Origin: Lederbergia citrea
GTDB taxonomy: Bacteria; Bacillota; Bacilli; Bacillales; Bacillaceae_C
Direction of reading: 5' to 3'
Assembly: GCF_018343525.1 (NCBI RefSeq)
Contig: NZ_JAGYPH010000003.1
Coordinates: 373,486 to 437,485, forward strand
Length of the DNA: 64,000 bases
A model generated the notes under the pieces. That model had not been told where the DNA came from. It saw only the letters and a list, made by a program, of their open reading frames with translations, and did not search any database. A program made the translations under genes and the position numbers. Shown here in pieces: positions 52,872 to 61,154 of this stretch. How positions within the stretch are numbered: the first letter of the stretch is position 1; each line of letters opens with the position of its first letter.

Positions 52872-52909
52872 AAAAGAACCCCCTACCGGCATCAGAATAC
52901 CTGTAGGGG
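52872..52909 (-). terminator. Terminator of the first NlpC/P60-like gene
   Basis: On the minus strand CCCCTAC (forward 52903-52909) pairs with GTAGGGG (forward 52880-52886), followed by GTTCTTTTTTG. About 100 bp lie between the stop at 53014 and this stem. Confidence 0.8.
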
Positions 52910-53013
52910 AAAATTTTCGTTGAGTTTAAATTTGAGTAATAACAAGAGAATCAAAATAAATATGATACTAAACTTTCGCATTATCCCGTTTGGTTGTTAC
53001 CCGAAAATAAGGT

Positions 53014-53496
53014 TTAGTTCACAATTCTTTTCGCACCGACATATTTTGTTTTCCAATAATCAAGATTCATTGATTGAAGGCGGACCCCATTTGATGTTGC
53101 ACCTATGAATTGTTGTTTACCAACATAAATACCGACAAATGAAACAGATTTTCCATTCGTTTTGTAAAATACTAAATCGCCTGGCTTTAGTTGGCTCTTA
53201 TTAACGCTTTTACCTACTTTATACTGATCTGCGCTCGTACGTGGAAGCTTTACTTTTAAGCTTTTTGAATATACATATTGCGTATAACCCGAAGCATCGA
53301 AGCCTTTTGGCGTTGTACCGCCCATTTTGAATTTGCTACCTTTCAAAGTTTGAGCGTAATTAACTACCTTTTCCCCTTTCGTCGGCGCAGCGGCCTCCGC
53401 ATTTAAACCAAATAGAGTTGAGAATAAAAGAGCTAAAGCGGCGACAACTGCAACGATAAATGAAGATCTTTTTGTTGCTGACAAACTAATTACCAT
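53014..53496 (-). CDS. Secreted NlpC/P60-fold protein lacking all catalytic residues (paralogue 1)
   Basis: A 160-aa protein with a signal peptide (core about 13-30, cleavage probably after AEA). The mature part is a complete NlpC/P60 domain: KGFDASGYTQYVYSK, LPRTSADQ, LKPGDLVFY, VSFVGIYVG, QQFIGATSNGVRLQSM and YWKTKYVGAKRIV. In active enzymes the first reads DCSG, the fourth SHVG and the fifth FIHA; here the Cys is Ala68, the His is Phe120 and the third residue is Gly132. It cannot act as a cysteine peptidase. Nearly identical to the protein at 56487; the same three changes in both argue for selection of a non-catalytic role, perhaps peptidoglycan binding. Confidence 0.93.
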   Translation of the reverse strand: MVISLSATKRSSFIVAVVAALALLFSTLFGLNAEAAAPTKGEKVVNYAQTLKGSKFKMGGTTPKGFDASGYTQYVYSKSLKVKLPRTSADQYKVGKSVNKSQLKPGDLVFYKTNGKSVSFVGIYVGKQQFIGATSNGVRLQSMNLDYWKTKYVGAKRIVN

Positions 53497-53575
53497 TTGT
53501 AAATCCCTGCCTTTAAATTTTATTTTTCCTACAAAATGATCATATACAATTTTGGAAGGTCATTAGTTTCTTAAA

Positions 53576-53603
53576 AGTTAAAAATGGTTACAGAAAGGTT
53601 AAG
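53576..53603 (-). promoter_or_regulatory. Three TTAAC/TGTAA boxes at 11-bp spacing upstream of paralogue 1
   Basis: On the minus strand CTTAAC, TGTAAC and TTAACT begin 11 bp apart (forward 53598, 53587, 53576). The geometry (hexamer, N5, hexamer) is that of WalR (TGTWAH) and PhoP (TTAACA) direct repeats. TATGAT follows downstream as a possible -10. The same layout precedes paralogue 2. Confidence 0.55.
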
Positions 53604-53615
53604 GGAGATTTTTTG

Positions 53616-53671
53616 CGGCAAAAAAATAAAAGGGACTATTCCTTTGTCGATTGACTTTAGAACAGTCCCTT
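53616..53671 (-). terminator. Terminator of the 741-aa surface protein gene
   Basis: On the minus strand AAGGGACTGTTC pairs with GAATAGTCCCTT (one G-U pair) around an 18-nt loop, followed by TTATTTTTTTG. It begins 12 bp after the stop. Confidence 0.85.
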
Positions 53672-53683
53672 AATTATGTTCTT

Positions 53684-55909
53684 TTATTTAGACAATCTTT
53701 TATTCAGGCTATCAACCTGCAATTTCAACGATCCTTTAGCTTTATCAGAAACATTTTTGCTTTGAGGAGGCTTATTCATGTGACTCCGGAACTGTTCTAG
53801 GTGCTGAACGGCTTGCTTTATACGCCCTGCATTCAAGTGGTGTCTCACTTGATCCAACCCATTGGAAAGTTGGTTGATGGAAGGGCCGTTAACATCCCCT
53901 GTTGCAACAAAGTGATCGAGTAAAGCAATCAAATCTGCTAAAGCAGTGCCACTTTCATCTACTTTAATTGCCGCTAAAGCTCTTTCCGAAGCTTCAAGAT
54001 GACTCAGTTTAGTCACCTGCGCTTTTTGGGCTGCTGTGAGCGCGTTGTAAGTTGCTCTAATGTCAGCTACTTTTTCCTTATCCTTAATTTTCAATTTGGA
54101 AATATCTAAATTGGCTATGCGAATGTCAACCGCTTCCGGTTCGAGATTGACTAGGTTTGTAAGATAGCTTTGATTCAACAAACCACGCTGGGTTTCGGTC
54201 AGTGAATCGACCACTTCACGTATCCTTGCCACGTAAAGAGCGTCTGTTAGTGTAGCCTCCCCTACGGTAAAACGCTTGCCGACCATGTTGTTACCCGAGC
54301 CCCTTAGGTAACCGACCAGTGTGTTAACCGCACTTACCACTTCACTGTCCGCCTTGAACAATGCTGGGAATGTCAGTGGGTCCTTAATCGTGAAGTCCAC
54401 CCATGCGATTCCTAAATTTTGACGAGTCACTTCAGCCAAACGCTCACCAAGATCTTGTATTACTGGTTTATCTAGCGTGTAATACCACATTGCATCCGGG
54501 CGGTAACCAATCTGATATAGTACTTCGTTCGGATAGAAGTGGTCAGCCCATGCCTTAAATTCAGGGATGAATCCCATCGAATCCTCATACATCCCTTTTA
54601 CTTCCCCGTCGATACTGCCGATACTCTGACTATCATCGCAGAACAAAATGTCACCTCGATAGGTCGGCGGCAACCAGCGGTGATTATAATGCTTTAAAAA
54701 CATACGATAGTCTTTATTAATCGACTTCAAATGCTCATCCCAATCTTGTGCCATCGCATCAGTTACCGGCAGTCCGGCATCTTCCGAGACACCGTAATAC
54801 CATTCAACGTCTACTCCGAATCCAACGACACTTTCATGATGACCGTACTTTTTAAAGATAAGGTCCATTAGAGTCTTCATATCCGCAAAACCGGATTCCA
54901 CCTGTAGAAATACCTTAATTCCATGCTTATCAAAGTATTCTAGGTATTCTTCATGTGACAGATGACCCGACTTCGTTGGTGGACCAAAACTGATGTTTTG
55001 AGCTGCATAATCTACACCGTCATTAGGCTGTTCGAATTCTAGCCTAACTCCACCTACCCCCACACTCGTGTTTAATCTACCGATAATCCAAACGTAAGTT
55101 GGTTGTGCACCTGGAAAATAGCCGTCCATCTGGTCAGTAATGTGTTGCCAGTCTTCTGTTCCAAGCCACTGTCCATTCACACCGTAATCTGAAGAACGGG
55201 TACCTGCATAAGCAATGTTATCTGGCGCTTTGTGAACTTGCGGGTTGCCTTCCCAATTAGCAATCTTATTTTCTGCATCTTTTAGCAATCCATAGTTGGT
55301 GATCATTGCTTTCTGGTCACCCGTCAGTTCGTCATATGCTGCTCTAGCTGCTTTTGCCGAAGCTTTATCGGCATATCCTAGCACCTGCATTTGATCAATA
55401 ACCGCTTGGACCTCTTTTGCCTTTGCAAAATTTTTGTCTTTTTTTAATGCCAGTGCTTCAAGCTTCGCTTCTAACTGATCAAGCTTGTCAGCATTCGTTA
55501 CAAATGTTTTTTGAGCAGGTTTCAATGCATCGTATTCCTCCTGCAGAACACCTACAAGTCCCTCATCAACAAGTGTGACAACTTCTGCACCATCAATCCA
55601 AAGCTTTACAATCTGTGCTTCAGCTTTTTCAAGTAATTCCAAATTAGTTACTAGCCCCTTTTGTGCTGAACTTAGCCTATCGTAAGTACGCCTCGTAAGC
55701 ACAACCGCCTCGCGGTCAGCTAGAGAAGTTACATTCAGGTCGTTGATCATGTTCGTAACAGTCTGGTCAGGCGTAAGAGCCTTTACAGACATCTCATCTC
55801 CTCCATTTTTGGCAATAGCACTAAAGCTTGATGGCATTAACAAAAGAAACGTTATGACAATTATAAGTAGTTGTTGTGACTTTCCTCCAATAAACTTAGC
55901 ACGTTTCAT
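53684..55909 (-). CDS. Large secreted surface protein: helical repeats, TIM-barrel-like centre, FIMAH-type C-terminus
   Basis: A 741-aa protein with a signal peptide (core about 13-32). Five repeats of the type Y-x-x-L-(T/S)-x-x-Q-K-x-x-V-T-N occur, three in residues 45-215 (RLSSAQKGLVTN, ALKPAQKTFVTN, ELTGDQKAMITN) and two after about 560. Between them lies a roughly 300-residue domain with VVGFGVDVEWYYG, YQIGYRPDAMWYY and GIAWVDFTIKDP, which looks like a glycosidase-type barrel with possible acid pair Asp/Glu in DVEW, but I do not recognise the family. The C-terminal 85 residues (LDHFVATGDVNGPSINQLSNGL and on) resemble the FIMAH domain. A perfect cre lies upstream, which fits carbohydrate use. 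Flanked by the two NlpC-like genes. Confidence 0.78.
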   Translation of the reverse strand: MKRAKFIGGKSQQLLIIVITFLLLMPSSFSAIAKNGGDEMSVKALTPDQTVTNMINDLNVTSLADREAVVLTRRTYDRLSSAQKGLVTNLELLEKAEAQIVKLWIDGAEVVTLVDEGLVGVLQEEYDALKPAQKTFVTNADKLDQLEAKLEALALKKDKNFAKAKEVQAVIDQMQVLGYADKASAKAARAAYDELTGDQKAMITNYGLLKDAENKIANWEGNPQVHKAPDNIAYAGTRSSDYGVNGQWLGTEDWQHITDQMDGYFPGAQPTYVWIIGRLNTSVGVGGVRLEFEQPNDGVDYAAQNISFGPPTKSGHLSHEEYLEYFDKHGIKVFLQVESGFADMKTLMDLIFKKYGHHESVVGFGVDVEWYYGVSEDAGLPVTDAMAQDWDEHLKSINKDYRMFLKHYNHRWLPPTYRGDILFCDDSQSIGSIDGEVKGMYEDSMGFIPEFKAWADHFYPNEVLYQIGYRPDAMWYYTLDKPVIQDLGERLAEVTRQNLGIAWVDFTIKDPLTFPALFKADSEVVSAVNTLVGYLRGSGNNMVGKRFTVGEATLTDALYVARIREVVDSLTETQRGLLNQSYLTNLVNLEPEAVDIRIANLDISKLKIKDKEKVADIRATYNALTAAQKAQVTKLSHLEASERALAAIKVDESGTALADLIALLDHFVATGDVNGPSINQLSNGLDQVRHHLNAGRIKQAVQHLEQFRSHMNKPPQSKNVSDKAKGSLKLQVDSLNKRLSK

Positions 55910-55977
55910 ACATACTCCCCTTTCAAAAATGAACCTAACAAAAACCTAATTGATGACTAGATTCATAGATGGAATTC

Positions 55978-55991
55978 TGAAAGCGCTATCA
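55978..55991. promoter_or_regulatory. Perfect cre site upstream of the 741-aa protein gene
   Basis: TGAAAGCGCTATCA agrees with every position of the CcpA consensus TGWNANCGNTNWCA and is itself nearly palindromic. It is 69 bp upstream of the ATG. The rest of 55910-56300 is AT-rich and shows no gene; the reverse strand has TTGAAA about 50 bp further upstream as a weak -35 candidate. Confidence 0.75.
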
Positions 55992-56302
55992 TTTTGAAAT
56001 AATTTTTTTGTATCACCCCTTTCAAAGTTTCTCCTGACAGAAAGTATTCAGAATACATTATTTATACTTCACGTCTAAGCAATTGTAAATACCAATTGAT
56101 GCAGTTTGTTATTACAAATAAAGTAAAACAGGCCGCCTTTTTACATTAAAATACTACAAGGTTCATCATATAATTATAGAAAACTGGAAGAAAGGAGTGA
56201 ATATTAAGTTGGGTGTTATGTAGAAAAGTAATATTTCCTGCAAAATTTAAATGTAGAAATATGAATGATTTTAAGGGAAAATAATCTTCTTTATATAAAA
56301 TA

Positions 56303-56342
56303 AAAATTAAAAAATCCCCTGCTAAAATTTTTCTGCAGGAGA
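56303..56342 (-). terminator. Terminator of the second NlpC/P60-like gene
   Basis: On the minus strand CTCCTGC (forward 56335-56341) pairs with GCAGGGG (forward 56316-56322; one mismatch), followed by ATTTTTTAATTTTT. The downstream sequence TTCGTTGAGTTT is shared with the region after paralogue 1, showing that the duplication included the 3' region. Confidence 0.8.
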
Positions 56343-56486
56343 TATTTCGTTGAGTTTTAATATTTGAGCAATATAAAGAGAATTAACAGATATATCACGC
56401 TGATAAGGGAAACAGCAACGAGTAGATATATCAAAAAGTGGATGAATTCTTTCGCCTTATCCCGTTTCAATGGCTCTTACCGAAGG

Positions 56487-56966
56487 TTATTTCACAATGC
56501 TTTTCGCACCAACATATTTTGTTTTCCAATAAGAATCATTCATTGATTGAAGTCGAACACCATTTGATGTTGCGCCTATGAATTGTTGTTTACCAACATA
56601 AATACCTACAAAAGAAACTGTTTTTCCATTAGTTTTGTAGAATACTAAATCGCCTGGCTTTAAATCAGCAAGCTTTACACTTTTACCAACTTTATATTGA
56701 TCTGCGCTAGTTCTTGGCAACTTCACTTTAACGCTTTTTGAGTATACATATTGCGTATAACCTGAAGCATCAAATCCTTTTGGTGTAGTTCCGCCCCATT
56801 TAAATTTACTCCCTTTTAGCGTTTGCGCGTAAGAGACTACCTTATCACCTTTCGTCTGTGCGGCTTCTGCATTTAAGCCAAACATAGTTGAGAATAAAAG
56901 AGCGAGAGCGGCGACAATTGCGACGATGACTGATGATCTTTTTGTTGCTGACAAACTCATTTCCAT
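56487..56966 (-). CDS. Secreted NlpC/P60-fold protein lacking all catalytic residues (paralogue 2)
   Basis: A 159-aa signal-peptide protein, roughly 85-90 percent identical to the protein at 53014. The three catalytic positions carry the same replacements: Ala67 in GFDASG, Phe119 in VSFVG and Gly131 in FIGATS. Structural motifs (LPRTSADQ, LKPGDLVFY, WKTKYVGAK) are intact, so the domain should fold. Differences between the paralogues are mostly conservative and lie in loops (for example VNKSQ versus VKLAD). It has its own RR-type boxes and terminator. Proposed role: cell-wall binding or regulation of active hydrolases; not shown. Confidence 0.93.
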   Translation of the reverse strand: MEMSLSATKRSSVIVAIVAALALLFSTMFGLNAEAAQTKGDKVVSYAQTLKGSKFKWGGTTPKGFDASGYTQYVYSKSVKVKLPRTSADQYKVGKSVKLADLKPGDLVFYKTNGKTVSFVGIYVGKQQFIGATSNGVRLQSMNDSYWKTKYVGAKSIVK

Positions 56967-57045
56967 TTGTAAATCCCTACTTTCAAATTGTATTTTTGCT
57001 ACAAACTGATCATATACAATTTTGAAAAGGCATTGGTTTCTTAAT

Positions 57046-57073
57046 GGTTAAAAATGATTACATAAAGGTTAAT
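57046..57073 (-). promoter_or_regulatory. Three TTAAC/TGTAA boxes at 11-bp spacing upstream of paralogue 2
   Basis: On the minus strand ATTAAC, TGTAAT and TTAACC begin exactly 11 bp apart (forward 57068, 57057, 57046). About 100 bp of upstream sequence, including TTGTATATGATCA further down, is conserved with paralogue 1. Candidate WalR or PhoP site. Confidence 0.55.
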
Positions 57074-57170
57074 CGGTAAATTTCCCCATTAGGACCGAAG
57101 TGCTTACTGTCTTCCTGTCCGTGGTATATAGGATATATACAATATATACGATTTTCGGGAGGCCGGATGG

Positions 57171-57851
57171 ATGCTTTATTTAGACACGGTTATAAAACTA
57201 GTCTTTGGGCTGGGAGCGCTACTTGTCGTTACCAGACTCCTCGGAAAAAAAGAAATGGGTCAATTCACTCCATTTGATTTTGTGTATGCACTTATCTTGG
57301 GCGCTCTTCTTGAAGAAAGTTTATATGATGATAAAATATCGGTTTTTCAGATGCTATTTGGAGTGACTGTTTGGGGGATATTAATTTATATTGTTGAAGT
57401 ACTCGTAGGAAAAAACGATACAATTAGAACGATACTAAAGGGAAAGCCTTCAGTCATCATAAAAAATGGTGTTTTAGATTTGAAGGCCATGAGTAAAAAT
57501 CATCTTGAAATGGAGCAGCTTCGTACTATGTTAAGGCAAGAAGGCGTATTTTCTTTGCGTGAAGTAAGGGATCTGTACTTAGAGCCAAGTGGGAACATTA
57601 GTATTAAGAAATTTTCTAGTGGAGAACCACCAACAGCGAATATGCTCGGATTAGATGTTAAAGATGAAGGTCCTTCCGTTTTATTAATAGATGAGGGTAA
57701 GATAAAAAAGGAAAACCTAAGTTTTGCAGGAAAAACCACTGATTGGCTGCAGAATGAACTAGGAAAAATAGGTCACCCTCGTCTATCGGAAATTTTTTTC
57801 GCCGAATGGTCTGAAAACGATGGATTTTATATAAAGACATACGAGGAGTAA
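57171..57851 (+). CDS. DUF421 (YetF/YrbG-like) membrane protein
   Basis: A 226-aa protein with three membrane segments in the first 80 residues, including the DUF421 signature VVTRLLGKKEMGQFTPFDFVYALILGAL, and a cytoplasmic alpha/beta domain (GKPSVIIKNGVLDLKAM, MLRQEGVFSLREVRDLYLEPSGNISI). Members occur in several copies in spore formers; the function is not established. ATG 57171 is 8 nt after GGAGG. Confidence 0.92.
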   Translation: MLYLDTVIKLVFGLGALLVVTRLLGKKEMGQFTPFDFVYALILGALLEESLYDDKISVFQMLFGVTVWGILIYIVEVLVGKNDTIRTILKGKPSVIIKNGVLDLKAMSKNHLEMEQLRTMLRQEGVFSLREVRDLYLEPSGNISIKKFSSGEPPTANMLGLDVKDEGPSVLLIDEGKIKKENLSFAGKTTDWLQNELGKIGHPRLSEIFFAEWSENDGFYIKTYEE

Positions 57852-57884
57852 GGAGCTTTCGCCCACGAAAGCTCCTTACTTTTT
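57850..57884. terminator. Bidirectional terminator between DUF421 gene and repeat protein gene
   Basis: GGAGCTTTCG (57852-57861) pairs perfectly with CGAAAGCTCC (57866-57875), loop CCCA; CTTTTTCC follows and AAG precedes. It lies between convergent stops. Confidence 0.88.
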
Positions 57885-57886
57885 CC

Positions 57887-58639
57887 TTATTGATGTCCTT
57901 TGTGATGTCCGTTAAAGAAAATCATATTATCTTTTTGAAAAGGAAATAGGTTCATCTCCCTCACTTTATCCCCATGGTTCATCATAATTTCGTGAAAGAT
58001 TTCTTTAGGGGTTTTACCGTCCGTGTTTACGCCTAATTTTTCCGCGGCTCGGTAGATCATTTTTTCTTGGACTTCCTTGGCTAACTGTCCAAGGTCTTTA
58101 CCTTCTGTTGAAATGCCCAATTCTTTGGCATGCTTTTTGATTTGGGCCTCACGCACTTCACGGGCGAGTTGTTTGATATCTTTGCCTTCTGTTGAAATGC
58201 CCAGTTCCTTCGCAGCCTTATTTATTTTTGCCGCTTTTACTTCTTTCATTATGGTCTTATCGTCTTTGCCTTGTGTATTAATGCCCCATTGTTTGGCTAT
58301 GTGCTCGATCCAAGCGCGGCGGACTTCTTTTTCTAATGTATTGATATCTTTGCCTTCTGTTTTGATACCTAATGCTTCAGCCTGCTTTTTGATGATCGCC
58401 GCTTTTACTTCTTGCCGAAGTGTATTTGCATCTTTTCCTTCGGTTTCAATCCCAAGCTCTTTTGCCTGTTTTTCGAGAAATTCTTGGTTGTGGTTAAATA
58501 CCTTTTTATGGAACCCGCGTTCAATATCAAATGTTTTTTGCTGGGTGCCGGCCTCATTTTCCGGATGCGCTGATGCCATACTAACTGCTCCAAATGTAAG
58601 GGCGGTTGCGAGTAGATATGTAACCAATTTCTTTTTCAT
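57887..58639 (-). CDS. Secreted protein with six 28-residue repeats, function unknown
   Basis: A 250-aa protein with a signal peptide (cleavage near ASA-HP). From about residue 55 it consists of six tandem repeats of 28 residues with the pattern LGI-x-TEGKD-x3-L-x2-EV-x2-A-x-I-x2-AK (for example LGISTEGKDIKQLAREV). The last repeat ends in DGKTPKEIFHEIM. Each repeat should make two helices joined by an extended GxxTxGKD loop, similar in outline to SAP/HeH-type motifs. The C-terminus is rich in His and Phe. AGGAGG is 9 nt before ATG. No enzymatic motif; a wall-associated role is a guess. Confidence 0.75.
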   Translation of the reverse strand: MKKKLVTYLLATALTFGAVSMASAHPENEAGTQQKTFDIERGFHKKVFNHNQEFLEKQAKELGIETEGKDANTLRQEVKAAIIKKQAEALGIKTEGKDINTLEKEVRRAWIEHIAKQWGINTQGKDDKTIMKEVKAAKINKAAKELGISTEGKDIKQLAREVREAQIKKHAKELGISTEGKDLGQLAKEVQEKMIYRAAEKLGVNTDGKTPKEIFHEIMMNHGDKVREMNLFPFQKDNMIFFNGHHKGHQ

Positions 58640-58729
58640 TTTACGATTCCTCCTTGGATGTCGATGCTTTCATTGAATAGCATGCCCGATTTTAAACCGA
58701 ATCGATAAACAAACTATTCAAAAGGAAAA

Positions 58730-59620
58730 TTAATCTTGTCCGAATGAGTTTTTAATATTATATTTCTCTTTTTTCTTCTCAAGCCATGTAGGATATTCCT
58801 TTTGAACTTTTTCTTTAAATAATGCTTCTTTTATCTCTTTTTTATGATCGTCATAGACTGCTTCTTTTGCTGCCTTTTTATCTGTCACCTTAATAATATG
58901 ATAACCGTGTTCTGTTTTTACTGGATCGCTAATCTCGCCTTTTTTCAATGAAAATGCTACTTTCTCAAACTCTTTCACCATCTTACCTTTCGAAAAATAC
59001 CCTAAATCGCCGCCTTTTTCAGCGCTGGCAGTGTCTGTCGAATATTCCTTCGCTAATGTCGCGAAATCATCTCCATCAGCTAGCTTTTTGGCTACCTTCT
59101 TCGCTGTTGATTCATCTTTAACTAAAATATGGCTTGCTTTTACTTGTTCTTCTTGATTGAAAGATGCTTTATGTTCTTTAAAATAATCCTTCATTTCCTT
59201 GTCAGTAATTTTAATTTTAGGTTCCATGAGCTTTTTAATGGATAAATATTGTTTAATATCTTTTTTTACATTCTCTTCTGAAATTCCACTTTGCATCAAG
59301 GCAGAGTTAAATGCTTCTTCCCCGCCATATGATTGGATATATGTAGCCAATTCCTCATCAATTTCCTTTTTGGAAACAGCGACTTTTTCTTTTTTCACTT
59401 CCATTGCGATGACCTTTTCTTCAATTAAAGAGTTGAGCGTCTCCGTACCATACTTTTCTGTAAGCACCTCATATAAATCATCTTTCGTAATCGTTTCACC
59501 ACCAACACTCGCTAATGTCTCTCGCTTTGAAAATGCCGCGACGAATAGAAGTGAAGTACCAACCAGAATTAAGGCAATAACAGACAACATAAATTTTTTC
59601 CCAGCTAATTTTTGAATCAT
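58730..59620 (-). CDS. PrsA-like peptidyl-prolyl isomerase (parvulin) with membrane anchor
   Basis: About 296 aa: an N-terminal membrane segment (residues 9-30) without a lipobox Cys, a SurA-type helical region and a parvulin domain with VKASHILVKDE, FATLAKEYSTDTASAEKGGDLGYFSKGKMVKEFEKVAFSLKKGEISDPVKTEHGYHIIKV. It assists folding of exported proteins on the outer membrane face. Unlike PrsA it lacks the lipoprotein site, so it is anchored by the uncleaved segment. The second ATG (59620) is best spaced to GGGAGG. It lies downstream of the YclJK-like kinase, near htrA, in what looks like an envelope-quality locus. Confidence 0.9.
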   Translation of the reverse strand: MIQKLAGKKFMLSVIALILVGTSLLFVAAFSKRETLASVGGETITKDDLYEVLTEKYGTETLNSLIEEKVIAMEVKKEKVAVSKKEIDEELATYIQSYGGEEAFNSALMQSGISEENVKKDIKQYLSIKKLMEPKIKITDKEMKDYFKEHKASFNQEEQVKASHILVKDESTAKKVAKKLADGDDFATLAKEYSTDTASAEKGGDLGYFSKGKMVKEFEKVAFSLKKGEISDPVKTEHGYHIIKVTDKKAAKEAVYDDHKKEIKEALFKEKVQKEYPTWLEKKKEKYNIKNSFGQD

Positions 59621-59702
59621 CATATATCCTCCCTCTTATACTCGTCCTTTAAGCATAATCGGAAAATATGAACAAACTATTAACAACTTTTGAAATGAAT
59701 AT

Positions 59703-59735
59703 GAAAAAACCGCCTTGCGTCATCGCAAAGCGGCT
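59703..59735 (-). terminator. Terminator after the YclK-like kinase gene
   Basis: On the minus strand CCGCTTTGCG and CGCAAGGCGG pair with one mismatch around ATGA, followed by TTTTTTC. It directly adjoins the kinase stop. Confidence 0.85.
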
Positions 59736-61154
59736 TTAGCTTTCTTTCAGGGGAAACCTCATTGTAAATTTTGTTCCTTTCCCTTTTTCACTGGCCACTT
59801 CAATCTTACCGTGATGCATCGTGACCAATTGTTTTACAATCGATAGCCCAAGTCCGAATTCTCCGTATGGATTTGTCGTCCTGGACAGCATCGCTTTGTA
59901 AAAACGGCCCCAAATTTTTTCTAACTCTTCTTGGTCGATGCCTATACCCGTATCTTCAATTTCTATCATTGTTTCATTGGAACCTGCTCTGCCTCGTAAA
60001 ATAATTTTGCCATTTTGCGTAAACTGGATGCTGTTCTTTGCAATATTGATTAAGATCTGAGTAAGTCTGTCGTAATCGGCATAAATAAAGACATCCTGTT
60101 TTACATCAACAATAATATCATTATTTTTTTCTTCAGCTAAAATGTCCAACTGATCTTTTATAATCTCCAGCACTTCAATAAGCTGAATCTCTTGTTTGAT
60201 TAATGTCACTTGGTTTGAGCGGATTTTTTCATAATCAAGATTTTCGTTGACAAGCCGGATAAGCCTCTTAGTCTCCTTACTCGCGAGCTGCATTCCTTTA
60301 TCTTTTTCAGCTTCCGGTATCATATCAGTTCGAATGCCCTCAATCACACCGCTTATCGTTGTCAAAGGGGTTCGCAGTTCATGTGATACATCAGCCATAA
60401 ATTGGCGCCTGCGATTTTCAAGACTTTCAATCTCTTCCATCGATATGTGCAATTTTTCAACCATTTTATTAAAATCTCCGGCCAATTCACCAATTTCGTC
60501 AAAGTTCGAGGACGGAATTTGAATCGAATAGTCCCCAGCAGCAACAAGAGAAGTAGCTTCCCGAATCCGTTTAATCCGTTTCACATGGAACTTTGATAAT
60601 ATCCAACTAAGCAATAATGCGACTCCAAGAGCAATAAGTACCGTATTAAACAAATATTGATTGATTTGGGAAATGAATTCTCGTGAACCTTTTATCGGCG
60701 ATGCCAGTAAAATACCTCCGATAAATTGGCCATTATGAAAATATGGAAGCAATGCGAAAGTCACGCCCTCTTCAAATCGTTTAAAGTCCTGCTTAACAAT
60801 GACTGTCTGACCACTTTTTATTTTTTCCCATTCTTCATTTTCCAGTTCAATGATAGGACCTCTTCGTCCCGTTGAGTAGATAATCGTGGATTCTTCATCA
60901 AATAAGCTATATTGAATGTCCCTCCCCGCCAATACTCGGCCATATTCCTGCAAAACAACTTGCTGAGGCCCTCCACCCCGGCTTCGTTCTAAATCATGCA
61001 AAATATTATTTCCATAGGAAGTAAGTTCATCAATCTTATTTTCATAGACAAATCTTTCAACAAATTGTGAAAACAGCAAACTCAAGATTAAAAAGGCGAT
61101 AATGATGACACTGACATGGCTCGCAAGCTGCTGATATAAATACTTAATTTTCAT
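59736..61154 (-). CDS. Sensor histidine kinase, YclK-like
   Basis: A 472-aa kinase: membrane segments at about 12-32 and 170-190, HAMP after SKFHVKRIKRIREA, phospho-His in DVSHELRTPLTT, N box NIAKNSIQFT, G1 EIEDTGIGID and G2 GEFGLGLSIVK. The N-terminus MKIKYLYQQLASHVSV and the SKFHVKRI linker agree with B. subtilis YclK as I remember it. Its signal is unknown. It overlaps the regulator gene by 11 bp and lies downstream of htrA. Confidence 0.9.
   Translation of the reverse strand: MKIKYLYQQLASHVSVIIIAFLILSLLFSQFVERFVYENKIDELTSYGNNILHDLERSRGGGPQQVVLQEYGRVLAGRDIQYSLFDEESTIIYSTGRRGPIIELENEEWEKIKSGQTVIVKQDFKRFEEGVTFALLPYFHNGQFIGGILLASPIKGSREFISQINQYLFNTVLIALGVALLLSWILSKFHVKRIKRIREATSLVAAGDYSIQIPSSNFDEIGELAGDFNKMVEKLHISMEEIESLENRRRQFMADVSHELRTPLTTISGVIEGIRTDMIPEAEKDKGMQLASKETKRLIRLVNENLDYEKIRSNQVTLIKQEIQLIEVLEIIKDQLDILAEEKNNDIIVDVKQDVFIYADYDRLTQILINIAKNSIQFTQNGKIILRGRAGSNETMIEIEDTGIGIDQEELEKIWGRFYKAMLSRTTNPYGEFGLGLSIVKQLVTMHHGKIEVASEKGKGTKFTMRFPLKES

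Noticed and set aside
53014-53496. NlpC-like genes considered as pseudogenes
   Set aside because: Frames, signal peptides, ribosome binding sites and terminators are intact, and the two copies stay nearly identical. Only the catalytic residues have changed, so pseudoenzymes are more likely.
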